A stretch of DNA of 64,000 nt from Candidatus Krumholzibacteriia bacterium (GTDB lineage Bacteria; Krumholzibacteriota; Krumholzibacteriia; LZORAL124-64-63): NCBI GenBank assembly GCA_016744705.1, contig JADGDU010000019.1:36035-100034 (forward strand), given 5' to 3'. The notes below the pieces were generated by a model. It saw nothing but the letters and a program-made list of their open reading frames with translations, had not been told where the DNA came from and made no database searches. Positions 36,158 through 45,168 of the stretch are shown one piece after another; within the stretch, counting starts at the first letter, position 1, and each line of letters opens with the position of its first letter. Both the position numbers and the translations under genes were made by a program.

Positions 36158-36573
36158 TCAACGTACGCAATTCACTGCGCGGCGGATCGGGCAACGTGGA
36201 TATCAACATGGGTCCCCTGGTGGACATGGTCTTCCTGTTGCTGATTTTCTTTGTGGTCACCACCAGCTTTGTGAAAGAAACAGGCATTGATGTGCAGCGT
36301 TCCACGGCGGCCACTGCTGAAGTGAAAGACCGCGGCAATATCATGCTGGGCCTGAGTGCTGATGGCATCGTTTATTACGAAGGCAAACGCATCGATGTGC
36401 GCAGCGTGCGGGCTCACATTGAACGGGCCCTGGCTGAAGATCCCGAAAGCGGTGTCGTGCTGGTGGCCGATAAAGATTGTGTTACAGGCGTGGTGGTGCA
36501 GGCCATGGACCAATGCCGTCTGGCAGGGGCCAAAAATGTGAGTTTGGCCGCCAAGAGATTGGACAGCCAATGA
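36154..36573 (+). CDS. exbD: ExbD/TolR biopolymer transport protein
   Basis: 139 residues. The single membrane helix carries the essential Asp (NMGPLVDMVFLLLIFFVV), followed by the periplasmic ExbD fold with LGLSADGIVYYEGKRID and VVLVADKDCVTGVVVQAMD. GTG start overlaps the previous stop (GTGA), and its own stop overlaps tonB (ATGA). It is a close match to ordinary ExbD, unlike the diverged protein at 10225. Confidence 0.93.
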   Translation: MINVRNSLRGGSGNVDINMGPLVDMVFLLLIFFVVTTSFVKETGIDVQRSTAATAEVKDRGNIMLGLSADGIVYYEGKRIDVRSVRAHIERALAEDPESGVVLVADKDCVTGVVVQAMDQCRLAGAKNVSLAAKRLDSQ

Positions 36574-37196
36574 TTCTGCGCTCGGGCATGCGTGGAGCCA
36601 CGGTGGTAGTGGTGGCTTTGGCCGTTAACATCGGTCTGCTGCTGACTGCGTCGTTGCTCACCTCCGAGAGACCCCCGGTCCAGGATATCAGCGAGCCCCA
36701 GGCCATCAACTTGATCAAATTGAAAGACAACGCGCCGCCTCCGCCTGAGCCTGAACCGGAAATCAAAGAACCCGAAGAAAAGCCCCAATTGGATTTTATG
36801 CCTGAGTTGGCTTCTCCCAGCATGTCCGGCCCCGACCCCATGGATATTCAGATTGCCTTGGATCCGTCCCTCTTTGCCGGCGGCCCCACCCAGGGAGAAT
36901 TCATCTTCAATGGCGATGATCTGGACCAGCCACCCCGTCAAATGGTGCGCACACCTCCGGCTTACCCTTATCGCGCGCGGCAACGCAACATCGAAGGGGA
37001 AGTGCAGGTCAAATTGCTGGTGCGGGCTGATGGCTCCGTGGCCAACGTGACCATTCTGAATGCCAAGCCCGAGGGTGTCTTTGAAACGGCGGTTAAGGAA
37101 GCGGTGCCCAACTGGAAGTTTACGCCGGGAAAAATTGATGGTCGTGCGGTTCCTTCTTGGGTCGTGACCAATGTCGTCTTCGTATTGAGCAACTGA
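36570..37196 (+). CDS. tonB2: TonB energy transducer of the TonB2-type operon
   Basis: 208 residues. One membrane helix (TVVVVALAVNIGLLLTASLL), a Pro/Glu/Lys-rich linker (APPPPEPEPEIKEPEEKP) and a C-terminal TonB domain with YPYRARQRNIEGEVQVKLL and PNWKFTPGKIDG. ATG 36570 overlaps the exbD stop (ATGA); longer frames to 36477 are inside exbD. It is shorter in its linker than classic TonB1, as is usual for TonB2. Confidence 0.92.
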   Translation: MILRSGMRGATVVVVALAVNIGLLLTASLLTSERPPVQDISEPQAINLIKLKDNAPPPPEPEPEIKEPEEKPQLDFMPELASPSMSGPDPMDIQIALDPSLFAGGPTQGEFIFNGDDLDQPPRQMVRTPPAYPYRARQRNIEGEVQVKLLVRADGSVANVTILNAKPEGVFETAVKEAVPNWKFTPGKIDGRAVPSWVVTNVVFVLSN

Positions 37197-37227
37197 GGTG
37201 ATAGTGCTGTTGGATGCAAACAGGCTG

Positions 37228-38445
37228 ATGAATATCAAAGGACGTGCTGTCAGGCTCGTGATGATGGTTGTTTGCCTGTTGGTTTTCTCCGGCCAAAGCA
37301 CTTTTGCTGCAGATGAAGATTGCATTGCCCTGCAGGCTCAAATTGAGTCCGGCCAGGACCTCAGCCCCCGAGCCCAAAAAGTTCTTTTCAGCAGCCGCAC
37401 CCGACAGGATGACGGCCGTTTTGCCGATGCCGTCCATATTCTGAATGAGTGGATGGCCGACCACCCTGACCAACCCCATCATCTGCTGTATTTCAATCTG
37501 GCCACCAACCAATTGGATTTGGACCAACCTGCCGCGGCCTTGGAAAACCTGGAACGCGCAGTGGCCTTGGAGCCCCATTTTTCCCGGGGGTGGTTGCGCC
37601 TGGGCGAAGCGGCCTACGAGCAGCAAAAATATGCCCGGGCCGCCGAAGCCTTCAGTGCCGGACATAAAACGATGTGCGAGCCACGCCCTGAAATTCTGTA
37701 CTATTCGGCGGTGGCCTGGTTGCTGGCCAAGGAACCAGAAAAAGCTCTGGCTGGTCTGGAAACGTTATTGGAGAAACATAGCGAATTGGCCACTCTGGAC
37801 TGGTACCAGGCCTTGGTGGGGGCCGCCAGTGAGGCCGGCCAATTTGAATCGGCCAAACCCTGGGTGCAGAAGTGCCTGGTGGATAATGAGTCAGACCCAA
37901 AAGCGTGGTACCTGGCCTATCAGTTTGCCGCATCTGGTGAAGACTATGAAAAAGCTGCGGTGTACTTGACTGTTGTGGGCCACTTGCGTCCTTTAATGAG
38001 AGATGAATTCCTGCAACTGGGCGATCTGTATGCCGGCAGTGGCGTCCCCATACAAGCGGCCCGGAATTATCAGATGGCCCTTGAATTTCCCGAATACGAA
38101 CCCAAGTCGGCAGATTACCTGCGATTGGCCTCGGCCTGGATGGCCGCCCACCAAATGGACGAAGCGCATACGGTTTTGGACCAGGGTATTGTTGCCAAAC
38201 CTTCCGCAAAACTGCTGGCCTTGCTGGGCGACTGGAATTACGCAGAGAAAAACTATGCCGATGCCCGGGCAGCGTTTGAAAAATGTCTGGCCATGAACCC
38301 CGAATATGGTCGAGGATGGTTGATGTGCGGGTATTGCAGTCTGGAGTTAGGCGACAACGAGAAAGCTCGCGCCAGCCTGTACCAGGCCCGGAAATTTTCC
38401 GCTCAGGAGAAAGTTGCTGGAGAATTGTTGCAGCGGCTTCCCTAA
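37228..38445 (+). CDS. TPR-repeat periplasmic protein of the TonB2-type operon
   Basis: 405 residues with a signal peptide (VMMVVCLLVFSGQSTFAAD) and about eight TPR units, for example ALENLERAVALEPHFSRGWL, EAFSAGHKTM, ARAAFEKCLAMNPEYGRGWL. TtpB-like TPR proteins end TonB2-type operons of other bacteria. The start is uncertain: ATG 37228 gives the cleanest signal peptide, but GTG 37198 stands one base after the tonB2 stop and may be the coupled start. Neither has a strong ribosome binding site. Confidence 0.8.
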   Translation: MNIKGRAVRLVMMVVCLLVFSGQSTFAADEDCIALQAQIESGQDLSPRAQKVLFSSRTRQDDGRFADAVHILNEWMADHPDQPHHLLYFNLATNQLDLDQPAAALENLERAVALEPHFSRGWLRLGEAAYEQQKYARAAEAFSAGHKTMCEPRPEILYYSAVAWLLAKEPEKALAGLETLLEKHSELATLDWYQALVGAASEAGQFESAKPWVQKCLVDNESDPKAWYLAYQFAASGEDYEKAAVYLTVVGHLRPLMRDEFLQLGDLYAGSGVPIQAARNYQMALEFPEYEPKSADYLRLASAWMAAHQMDEAHTVLDQGIVAKPSAKLLALLGDWNYAEKNYADARAAFEKCLAMNPEYGRGWLMCGYCSLELGDNEKARASLYQARKFSAQEKVAGELLQRLP

Positions 38446-38466
38446 AAACCCAGAAGGTGCCAAGCC

Positions 38467-39372
38467 ATGAAAATCAGATGTTCAACGGTGGTCTTTCTTT
38501 TGTTAGCCCTGCCGGGTCTTCTTCTGGCGGCTGCTCCTTCTCTCTTTGAACATGTCACTCTTCAAAAAGTGGATGGCTGGACATACACCGATGTCTCGGT
38601 GCGTTTGGCTGAAGATGGAAATTCTGTCCTTGTAGAGCGTGAGGATGGGGCCACCATTCTCATTTTCACCGATTATGTGGGGATGATTGTTGATGCGCAG
38701 GGCAAAGAAATCACCACTCAGGTGATCCCCTCCTACGACCATCGTTATAATGAATTTGAGGTGGAGCCGGTCTCACATTCCATAGGCCGTAGTGGAAGCG
38801 GCACGATGCCCCTGCCTCCCAAACTTTTCAATGTCATGTTCAGCGGTGGTGTGGGTTATGGAAAACCCGCCGGTGGGTTTTACGACAGACTTGAGAGCGG
38901 CCTGCTCTATTATGGGGATGTTCGATTTTCAATTTCGCCTCTGATGTATGTCAAAGGGGCCTACCGAAGCGAAAAGATGTATGATAAAACGGGTCCTGCT
39001 TACGACAACATGACCGGTGAATATATTGGTGATGCGAACTTGTCAGTGGTGGCACGGCAATATCTGGTCACCTTCGGATTTTTGAGTCGCCCCAAAAGCA
39101 AAACCAGCATTCGATCCTATGCCGAGTTGGGTGCAGGAATGGTGGACCACGTGGCCACTGCAGAATTGGCATCCTGGTCCGATAGCGTCCACGAAAAGCG
39201 CCTGCTTTTCGCCGGGGAAGCCGGAATGTTTATTCCAGTTCACAAGCAAGTGGGCCTGGATTGTGGCGTTTCTGTTCTGGCCAAATTTTTTGAAAACAAT
39301 GATGGCGAAGGCAATGGGTTTATGTTTGCCGCCCATGTGGGCGTAACGCTATCGTTGGGTGCCAAAAACTAG
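38467..39372 (+). CDS. Secreted protein with a C-terminal beta-barrel-like region
   Basis: 301 residues; signal peptide ending GLLLAAAP. The N-terminal 90 residues include a short repeat of hydrophobic strands (RLAEDGNSVLVEREDGATIL). From about residue 120 the sequence alternates in the manner of an outer-membrane barrel (FNVMFSGGVGYGKPAGGFY ... GVTLSLGAKN). It is 21 bases behind the TonB2-type operon and may be co-transcribed with it. No family recognised. Confidence 0.7.
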   Translation: MKIRCSTVVFLLLALPGLLLAAAPSLFEHVTLQKVDGWTYTDVSVRLAEDGNSVLVEREDGATILIFTDYVGMIVDAQGKEITTQVIPSYDHRYNEFEVEPVSHSIGRSGSGTMPLPPKLFNVMFSGGVGYGKPAGGFYDRLESGLLYYGDVRFSISPLMYVKGAYRSEKMYDKTGPAYDNMTGEYIGDANLSVVARQYLVTFGFLSRPKSKTSIRSYAELGAGMVDHVATAELASWSDSVHEKRLLFAGEAGMFIPVHKQVGLDCGVSVLAKFFENNDGEGNGFMFAAHVGVTLSLGAKN

Positions 39373-39480
39373 GATTTCGACCTGCTTTATTTTTCTGGAC
39401 ACCTCTGACATTTTTATTATTTTAGTCTCAACAAACATATTTAGCTCCGCCGACAAATTCCCTCAGGGAAAGGAGGCATC

Positions 39481-40020
39481 ATGAAAGCCGGCCAGACCAT
39501 CGTCAGCGCCAGTCTCGAAGACTATCTCGAGTCTATTTACCACATTGAAGCCTCCAAGGGAGCAGCTCGGGCCAAAGACATTGCTCTGGCCATGGAAGTT
39601 AAAAATGCTTCCGTCACCCAGGCTCTGCGTTCACTGGCTGAAAAAAAACTGGTCAATTATGCACCCTATGAGGTCATCACTCTGACTAAAGCGGGGCAAC
39701 AAATTGCCTTGGATGTGATCCGTCGGCATGAAATTCTGGAAAGATTTCTGAGCCAGGTTCTGGGTCTGCCCCATGAGGAGGCCGATGAGAATGCCTGCCG
39801 CATGGAGCATTCCGTAAGCCGCCCAATCATCAACCGCCTCATCAAATTTGTGGAATACTTTCAGGAGTGCCCCATGAGTCAAATCCATTGGGATGAAGAG
39901 GAAGGGTATTTCTGTGGCGGTGGTGACTCGAATGAGGATTCTACCACTTCCTGTGGGCGGGATATTTGTGGCCACAAGGGTTTGAAGTTTCAGGAATCCA
40001 ATAAAGGCGAGAGCAAATAA
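39481..40020 (+). CDS. DtxR/MntR-family metal-dependent repressor with Cys-rich tail
   Basis: 179 residues. The winged helix (SLEDYLESIYHIEA, KDIALAMEVKNASVTQALRSL) and the metal-binding dimer domain (RRHEILERFLSQVLGLPHEEA, CRMEHSVSRPIINRL) are those of DtxR/MntR proteins. The protein continues into an unusual tail of about 25 residues containing CGGG, TSCGRDICG and so on, with at least three cysteines. The start has GGGAAAGGAGG upstream. It heads the feo operon (TAATG overlap with feoA), so it probably represses iron uptake in response to ferrous iron. Confidence 0.88.
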   Translation: MKAGQTIVSASLEDYLESIYHIEASKGAARAKDIALAMEVKNASVTQALRSLAEKKLVNYAPYEVITLTKAGQQIALDVIRRHEILERFLSQVLGLPHEEADENACRMEHSVSRPIINRLIKFVEYFQECPMSQIHWDEEEGYFCGGGDSNEDSTTSCGRDICGHKGLKFQESNKGESK

Positions 40021-40271
40021 TGACTATGCCACTGACCAAAATCAGCGAAGGCATGATCGCCAAATTGCATTCCATAACAGGCGGAAGAGAATTACGCACC
40101 CGTTTGGCCGCTCTCGGTCTTTTGCCCGGCACCGAAATTCAAGTGATTCAAAATTCTGGAAAAGGCCCCTTCGTGGTTTCGGTGAAGGGCAGCAGAATTG
40201 TTATAGGCCGGGGCATGGCTTCCCGGGTTGAAGTCGACTTTTATCCTAACAATCCTGCAGTCGGAGTCTAA
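40020..40271 (+). CDS. feoA: Ferrous iron transport protein A
   Basis: 83 residues, SH3-like. LRTRLAALGLLPGTEIQVI and VVSVKGSRIVIGRGMASRV match FeoA. The ATG at 40020 overlaps the stop of the regulator gene. FeoA binds the cytoplasmic side of FeoB and supports Fe2+ uptake. Confidence 0.93.
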   Translation: MTMPLTKISEGMIAKLHSITGGRELRTRLAALGLLPGTEIQVIQNSGKGPFVVSVKGSRIVIGRGMASRVEVDFYPNNPAVGV

Positions 40272-40291
40272 CCGATGCAGCCTGGAAGAAA

Positions 40292-42496
40292 ATGACTCCC
40301 CAACGCCCATCCCAAATTACCGTAGCTGTGGCCGGCAATCCTAACGCCGGTAAGACTACCATTTTCAACAATCTGACGGGGGCCCACCAGCATGTGGGTA
40401 ACTATCCTGGAGTGACCGTTGAATGGACCGAAGGGTTTTTCAAACGCGGCGACCTGGATCTCAAAATTGTTGATCTGCCTGGCACCTACAGCCTGACGGC
40501 TTTTTCCGAAGAGGAATTGGTGGCCCGCGACTATCTGCTGCACCACGCTCCCGATGTCATCATCAATGTGGTCGACTCTTCCAACCTGGAACGCAATCTG
40601 TTTTTGACCACCGAATTGCTGGAAATTGGCGTGCCCGTGGTGCTGGTTTTGAATATGTCAGATGTGGCAGCCCGGTATGGCCACAGAATTGACATCATCC
40701 GCTTGGCCAAGCGCCTTGGGGTGCTGGTGGTGCCTGCCGTGGGCCACCAGAATGAAGGAACCGAAGAAATCATTGAGGCCGTGGTCCAGTTGGTGGCTCA
40801 CAATTCTGACCTGCCTCGTCCGGTCCGTGCGTGCAAAATATCCAGCCCATCGCCTGGTGCTACCCAAGCTGCCAAACAGGCTGCCAATCCAGGCAGTGTG
40901 GTCTACGAAACAAAAATTGAAGAAGCCATTGACCGGATCAGCGAGCAATTGCCGGAAACTCCTTACCAACGCTGGCTGGCCACCAAACTTTTGGATGGCG
41001 ACGAAGAGGCGCTCAAGGAGATCCCCGATACCAATGCCCGGGCCATCGTCCAGGCTGAAGCCGCGGCCTTCAACGAAGACTGTGATGGAAAACCGGATAC
41101 CGTCCTGGCCCAGGGGCGATACACTTTCATCAGTGAGGTCTGTGGATTGGTCAGCCACCGGGTAGGCACCAACAATACCAGCCGCAGCGACCGCATTGAC
41201 AGGGTGGTGATGCATCCGTTCTGGGGCGTGCCCATTTTCCTTGTGATGATGTATATGGTTTTCACTGCAACCTTCACTCTGGGTAACCCAGGCATGAACC
41301 TCATCGAAAGCGGATTCAATTGGCTGGGCCAAACGCTCAGCGGTTTGTGGCCCGAAGGCAGTGAAAGTGCTTTGCGTTCCATGATTGTCGAGGGAATCAT
41401 CGGTGGCGTGGGCGGGGTGATGATTTTTCTGCCCAACATTGTTCTTCTGTTCATGGCCATCGCGATTTTGGAAGGCACTGGCTATATGGTGCGCGCCGCT
41501 TTTGTTATGGACCGCTTCATGAGTAAAGTGGGGCTACACGGTAAAAGCTTCATTCCTTTGCTCATTGGGTTTGGTTGCACGGTGCCGGCTATTATGGCCA
41601 CCCGAACCTTGGAAACCCGGCGTGACCGACTGATCACCATGATGGTGCTGCCTCTGATGAGTTGCGGTGCCCGGCTTCCCATTTACGCTTTGATGATTCC
41701 CGCCTTCTTTGCTCCCAAGTGGCAGGGGCCCGTGTTATGGATCATTTATGTGGTAGGTATTGTGCTGGCTCTGGTTGTGGCTCGATTGCTGCGGGCCACC
41801 ATCTTTAAAGGTGAAAACACCCCGTTTCTGATGGAGCTTCCGCCTTACCGCATTCCCACCGCGCGCAGCCTTCTGGTGCAAATGTGGACCCGTGCCTGGC
41901 TGTATGCCCAAAAGGCAGGAACGGTCATTCTGGGCGCTTCTGTTTTGCTTTGGGTTCTGACTTTCTATCCCAAACCACCCTCGGACTACGTCTTGCCCAC
42001 GGGGTTCGACAAAACCAATACCGAGGCCACTGCCAACCTGAGCTTCAGTGAACTAGAGGATCCTCATCTGATCCAGGCTGCCGAATTGTCCTATAGCTTT
42101 GCCGGCCGTGCGGGGCGTATGCTGGAGCCGGTCATTGCACCTCTGGGGTTCGATTGGCGTATCGGAACGGCTTTGATTGGAGCTGTGGCCGCCAAGGAAG
42201 TGTTCGTGGCGCAGATGGGTGTGGTTTTTGCCGTGGGTGAAGCCGATGAAACATCCGGCGACTTACGTTCTCAGTTGCAATCACGGTACTCACCTTTGGT
42301 GGGATTGTGCATCATGTTGTTTGCCCTCATCGCCACTCCGTGCATTGCCACTTTTGCCATCACCCGCTCGGAAAGTGGCTCTCTTTGGTGGGCTGTGGCC
42401 CAAAGCTGGGGCCTGACTCTCTTGGCCTGGGTGGTCACCTTTGCTGTCTTCAAGACCGGCACCCTGCTGGGTCTTGGAAATCTGATAGGGGGTTAA
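40292..42496 (+). CDS. feoB: Ferrous iron transporter B
   Basis: 734 residues. The N-terminal G domain has G1 GNPNAGKTT, G3 VDLPGTYSL and G4 LNMSD, then the membrane part contains the two Gate motifs (LLIGFGCTVPAIMATRTL and ATPCIATFAITR). It imports Fe2+ through the inner membrane. It is about 20 bases behind feoA and is followed three bases later by the Cys-rich accessory gene. Confidence 0.96.
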   Translation: MTPQRPSQITVAVAGNPNAGKTTIFNNLTGAHQHVGNYPGVTVEWTEGFFKRGDLDLKIVDLPGTYSLTAFSEEELVARDYLLHHAPDVIINVVDSSNLERNLFLTTELLEIGVPVVLVLNMSDVAARYGHRIDIIRLAKRLGVLVVPAVGHQNEGTEEIIEAVVQLVAHNSDLPRPVRACKISSPSPGATQAAKQAANPGSVVYETKIEEAIDRISEQLPETPYQRWLATKLLDGDEEALKEIPDTNARAIVQAEAAAFNEDCDGKPDTVLAQGRYTFISEVCGLVSHRVGTNNTSRSDRIDRVVMHPFWGVPIFLVMMYMVFTATFTLGNPGMNLIESGFNWLGQTLSGLWPEGSESALRSMIVEGIIGGVGGVMIFLPNIVLLFMAIAILEGTGYMVRAAFVMDRFMSKVGLHGKSFIPLLIGFGCTVPAIMATRTLETRRDRLITMMVLPLMSCGARLPIYALMIPAFFAPKWQGPVLWIIYVVGIVLALVVARLLRATIFKGENTPFLMELPPYRIPTARSLLVQMWTRAWLYAQKAGTVILGASVLLWVLTFYPKPPSDYVLPTGFDKTNTEATANLSFSELEDPHLIQAAELSYSFAGRAGRMLEPVIAPLGFDWRIGTALIGAVAAKEVFVAQMGVVFAVGEADETSGDLRSQLQSRYSPLVGLCIMLFALIATPCIATFAITRSESGSLWWAVAQSWGLTLLAWVVTFAVFKTGTLLGLGNLIGG

Positions 42497-42499
42497 TGG

Positions 42500-42739
42500 A
42501 TGTCATCCCTTAGTGAAACCGTCATTGTAGGCGTCGTAGTGCTGATTGCCGGGACTTGGGCAGTGAGATCAATTTGGCGCTCAGTCCGGGGCGGTAAAGT
42601 TTGCTCTTCGTGTTCCAGCTCCTCAGATTGTCCCATGGTGGCCCAACAGGAGAACCCGACAGAATTGGGCAAAATGGACCAATGCGGACCCCAGGCCTTC
42701 GATTGCCAATCCCACCGTAAAAATTCTGACAATGACTAA
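42500..42739 (+). CDS. FeoB-associated Cys-rich membrane protein
   Basis: 79 residues. One N-terminal membrane helix (TVIVGVVVLIAGTWAV) is followed by KVCSSCSSSSDCPM, the small Cys-rich motif of FeoB-associated proteins, and a further CGPQAFDCQ. These proteins are found behind FeoB in Bacteroidetes and Clostridia and may act as Fe-binding or redox partners. The start is three bases after feoB. Confidence 0.85.
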   Translation: MSSLSETVIVGVVVLIAGTWAVRSIWRSVRGGKVCSSCSSSSDCPMVAQQENPTELGKMDQCGPQAFDCQSHRKNSDND

Positions 42740-42775
42740 GGTTTTCAACTCCATCTGCCGATAAAGATTAATGAT

Positions 42776-42818
42776 ACAGGGACAGGACCGGGAGCTCGGG
42801 AGAAGCACCCTGTCCCTA
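42776..42818. terminator. Hairpin between the feo operon and the hybrid kinase
   Basis: AGGGACAGG pairs with CCTGTCCCT over nine bases around a GC-rich loop that contains GAGCTC. No T-run follows on the plus strand, so it may be a weak or Rho-assisted terminator or a leader structure of the kinase gene. Confidence 0.45.
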
Positions 42819-42844
42819 TGACCATTATTTAAGGCAGGATTAAA

Positions 42845-44953
42845 ATGCGGGATAACGCCCAATCACCCGTGGAAACACTGGAAAAACTGATATTGTCGCT
42901 CCATGAAGCGAGTCAGGATATTTCCAACGATTATGAAAAATTTGCAGAAAATTTTAAAAAAGGACAAGGAACTGACAGTCTGTATGAGGGTGTCTTTCAT
43001 GGATCCATGGACGCCATTTTTATTATCGATATGCACAATGATTGCTTCCAGCAAGTGAATCAGGCTGCTTGTAAGTTACTGGGTTACACAGAAAATGAGC
43101 TTCTGAAATTGAAACCGGAGGCGCTCTTTACCGATGAGGGAGTTGTCCTGCTTCACGAAAACTTTCGCCGGGTTTTGGAACAGGGTAGCATCATTGGACA
43201 GCGAACCCAGATGGTGAGCACGACTGGAATACGGGACGTGAGCATATCGGCCCACAAGTTGCTGGTTTCCCAAAAGAACCTGGTAGTGGGATTTGTCCGG
43301 GATATCAGTGAGTCGGTTCAGGCAGAGGCCGCCTTGGAGGATCTCAACGCTACGTTGGAAAACAGGGTTCAGCAGCGTACGGAAGAAATCCATCGGGCCA
43401 ACAAAGAGCTCGAAGATGCCATAACCCAGGCCAATCGCCATGCCGATGAATCCCAGGGAGCCAACAAGGCCAAGAGTCAATTTGTGGCCAACATGAGCCA
43501 TGAGATTCGCACGCCTTTGAATGCCGTCATTGGGATGATGGAATTATTGGTGGATATGGACTTGGATGAAAAGCAAAAAGAAACAGCCTTGATTGCCCAA
43601 AGATCTGCGAAGTCGTTGGTGGCTGTAGTCAACGATATCCTGGATTTTTCGAAGATTGAAGCAGGCAAGTTGGAACTTGAAAAAGTGGTTTTTGTTTTGC
43701 CTGCCCTGATCAAAGAAGTGGTGGAAACGTTTCATTTTCAGGCCCGCGAAAAGGGTTTGGAATTGAATCTTAAGACCGCTGAAAATTTGCCGGAACTGGT
43801 GGTGGGAGACCAGGGCCGTCTGCGACAAATCCTGGTAAATCTTCTGGGCAATGCGCTCAAATTTACGGCCTCGGGAAGCATCACGATGAGTGTTTCTCAA
43901 GTACCCGACAAGGGACAATTGGCCAGCATTGAATTCCTGATCAAAGACACTGGAATGGGCATTGAGGAGAGCAAGTTGAAAAACTTGTTCAACAATTATA
44001 CCCAGGCAGATTCCAGCATCGCCAATGAATTTGGTGGTACCGGATTGGGCCTGGCCATCAGCAAACAGCTGGCTGAAAAAATGGGTGGAGGCATGGCCGT
44101 CACCAGTGAATATGGCCTGGGCTCGACCTTTGGTTTCACGGTGCGTTTCGATTTGGCTTCGGAGGCTCAGGTGGTTGCCGAAATCAAAACCGAAGAAAAA
44201 TCCCGGGAATCGGTGAAAGAAAAACCAGTCTCTGAGTTACGCATTCTCCTGGTGGAAGACAACATCGTGAACCAAAAAGTTGCCTTGGGAATGTTGCGCA
44301 AATTGGGGTATCCCGCCCAGGCGGCCAACGGAGGAAACGAGGCTCTGGATGTGCTCCGGGAAGCTCAGTTTGATCTGGTCTTTATGGATATTCAAATGCC
44401 CGGCTTGGGAGGCCTGGAGGCCACGAAAAAGATTCGATCCGGGGAGGCGGGAGAGGAGAACCAGGAGGTTTCCATCATCGCCATGACGGCCCATGCCACC
44501 CGGCAGGATCGGAAGAACTGTTTGGCTTCGGGTATGAATGATTACATCCCCAAACCCATCAGCACCCAATTGATATATGAGGCGATGACCCGGGTGATGG
44601 CCACTGGCGAACCAGTGGAAAGCCCGGCGGCCCCTCAGCCTTTCTCCATGGCCAACCTGATCACCAAGCTGGATGGCGATGTGGATTTGGCAGTGGAAAT
44701 TGTGAGCCTCTTTTTGAGCGATTCCAGGGAGCGACTGCAGACAGTTACCGGCGCTATCGAAAACTACGACTTCGGTTTTGTGGCTCAGGAAGCCAAGAGT
44801 CTGGAGGGCGGGGCCTTGAATGTACACTCAGGCACCATCGTGGCCCTGGCTCAGGATCTGCTCCAGGCGGCCACCGCCAAGCAGCAGGAGTATGCCACCT
44901 CTTTGGTGGAAGATTTGGTGGAGGAACTGGAAAGCATGGATTGTCTGGTTTAA
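42845..44953 (+). CDS. Hybrid histidine kinase (PAS-HisKA-HATPase-REC) with a degenerate HPt domain
   Basis: 702 residues, soluble. PAS/PAC at about 40-165 (HGSMDAIFIIDMHNDCFQQV), a coiled coil, HisKA H-box at about 216 (NMSHEIRTPLNAVIGM), HATPase with LLGNALKFTA, DTGMGI and GTGLGLAISKQ, and a receiver domain at about 460-580 with VEDNIVNQKVA, the phospho-Asp in VFMDIQMPG and Lys in IPKPI. The final 95 residues are an HPt domain, but the site read as AHSLKG in active HPt domains is AKSLEG here: the phospho-accepting His is Lys651 and the next conserved Lys is Glu. The HPt can hardly accept phosphate. No membrane segment; a terminator follows. Confidence 0.9.
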   Translation: MRDNAQSPVETLEKLILSLHEASQDISNDYEKFAENFKKGQGTDSLYEGVFHGSMDAIFIIDMHNDCFQQVNQAACKLLGYTENELLKLKPEALFTDEGVVLLHENFRRVLEQGSIIGQRTQMVSTTGIRDVSISAHKLLVSQKNLVVGFVRDISESVQAEAALEDLNATLENRVQQRTEEIHRANKELEDAITQANRHADESQGANKAKSQFVANMSHEIRTPLNAVIGMMELLVDMDLDEKQKETALIAQRSAKSLVAVVNDILDFSKIEAGKLELEKVVFVLPALIKEVVETFHFQAREKGLELNLKTAENLPELVVGDQGRLRQILVNLLGNALKFTASGSITMSVSQVPDKGQLASIEFLIKDTGMGIEESKLKNLFNNYTQADSSIANEFGGTGLGLAISKQLAEKMGGGMAVTSEYGLGSTFGFTVRFDLASEAQVVAEIKTEEKSRESVKEKPVSELRILLVEDNIVNQKVALGMLRKLGYPAQAANGGNEALDVLREAQFDLVFMDIQMPGLGGLEATKKIRSGEAGEENQEVSIIAMTAHATRQDRKNCLASGMNDYIPKPISTQLIYEAMTRVMATGEPVESPAAPQPFSMANLITKLDGDVDLAVEIVSLFLSDSRERLQTVTGAIENYDFGFVAQEAKSLEGGALNVHSGTIVALAQDLLQAATAKQQEYATSLVEDLVEELESMDCLV

Positions 44954-44970
44954 CCTGACAAACTTGACAG

Positions 44971-45020
44971 AACGCCGCCTTGTTGTGACAGAATGGCATG
45001 ACAGGGCGGCGTTGTTTTTT
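44971..45020 (+). terminator. Rho-independent terminator after the hybrid kinase
   Basis: AACGCCGCCTTGT (44971-44983) and ACAGGGCGGCGTT (45001-45013) pair over 13 bases with one G-T pair, followed by GTTTTTT. The T-run is shared with the -35 of the clpB promoter. Confidence 0.85.
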
Positions 45021-45047
45021 GACCAAAACACCTGTATACTGTATACC
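45019..45047 (+). promoter_or_regulatory. clpB promoter
   Basis: TTGACC (45019-45024), spacer of 17, then TATACC (45042-45047). The -35 overlaps the T-run of the terminator in front. No CIRCE element (TTAGCACTC and its inverted copy) is visible, so heat control by HrcA is not indicated. Confidence 0.6.
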
Positions 45048-45168
45048 AAAGACGGAACAACCTGATGTTAAATATGTTATGAGATGTTCTTACCCCTTGG
45101 CACGGCTTCTGCAATCACACCCCCATAGAATGAAATTTACGACTTCCATAGATATAAAGGAGCAATCC

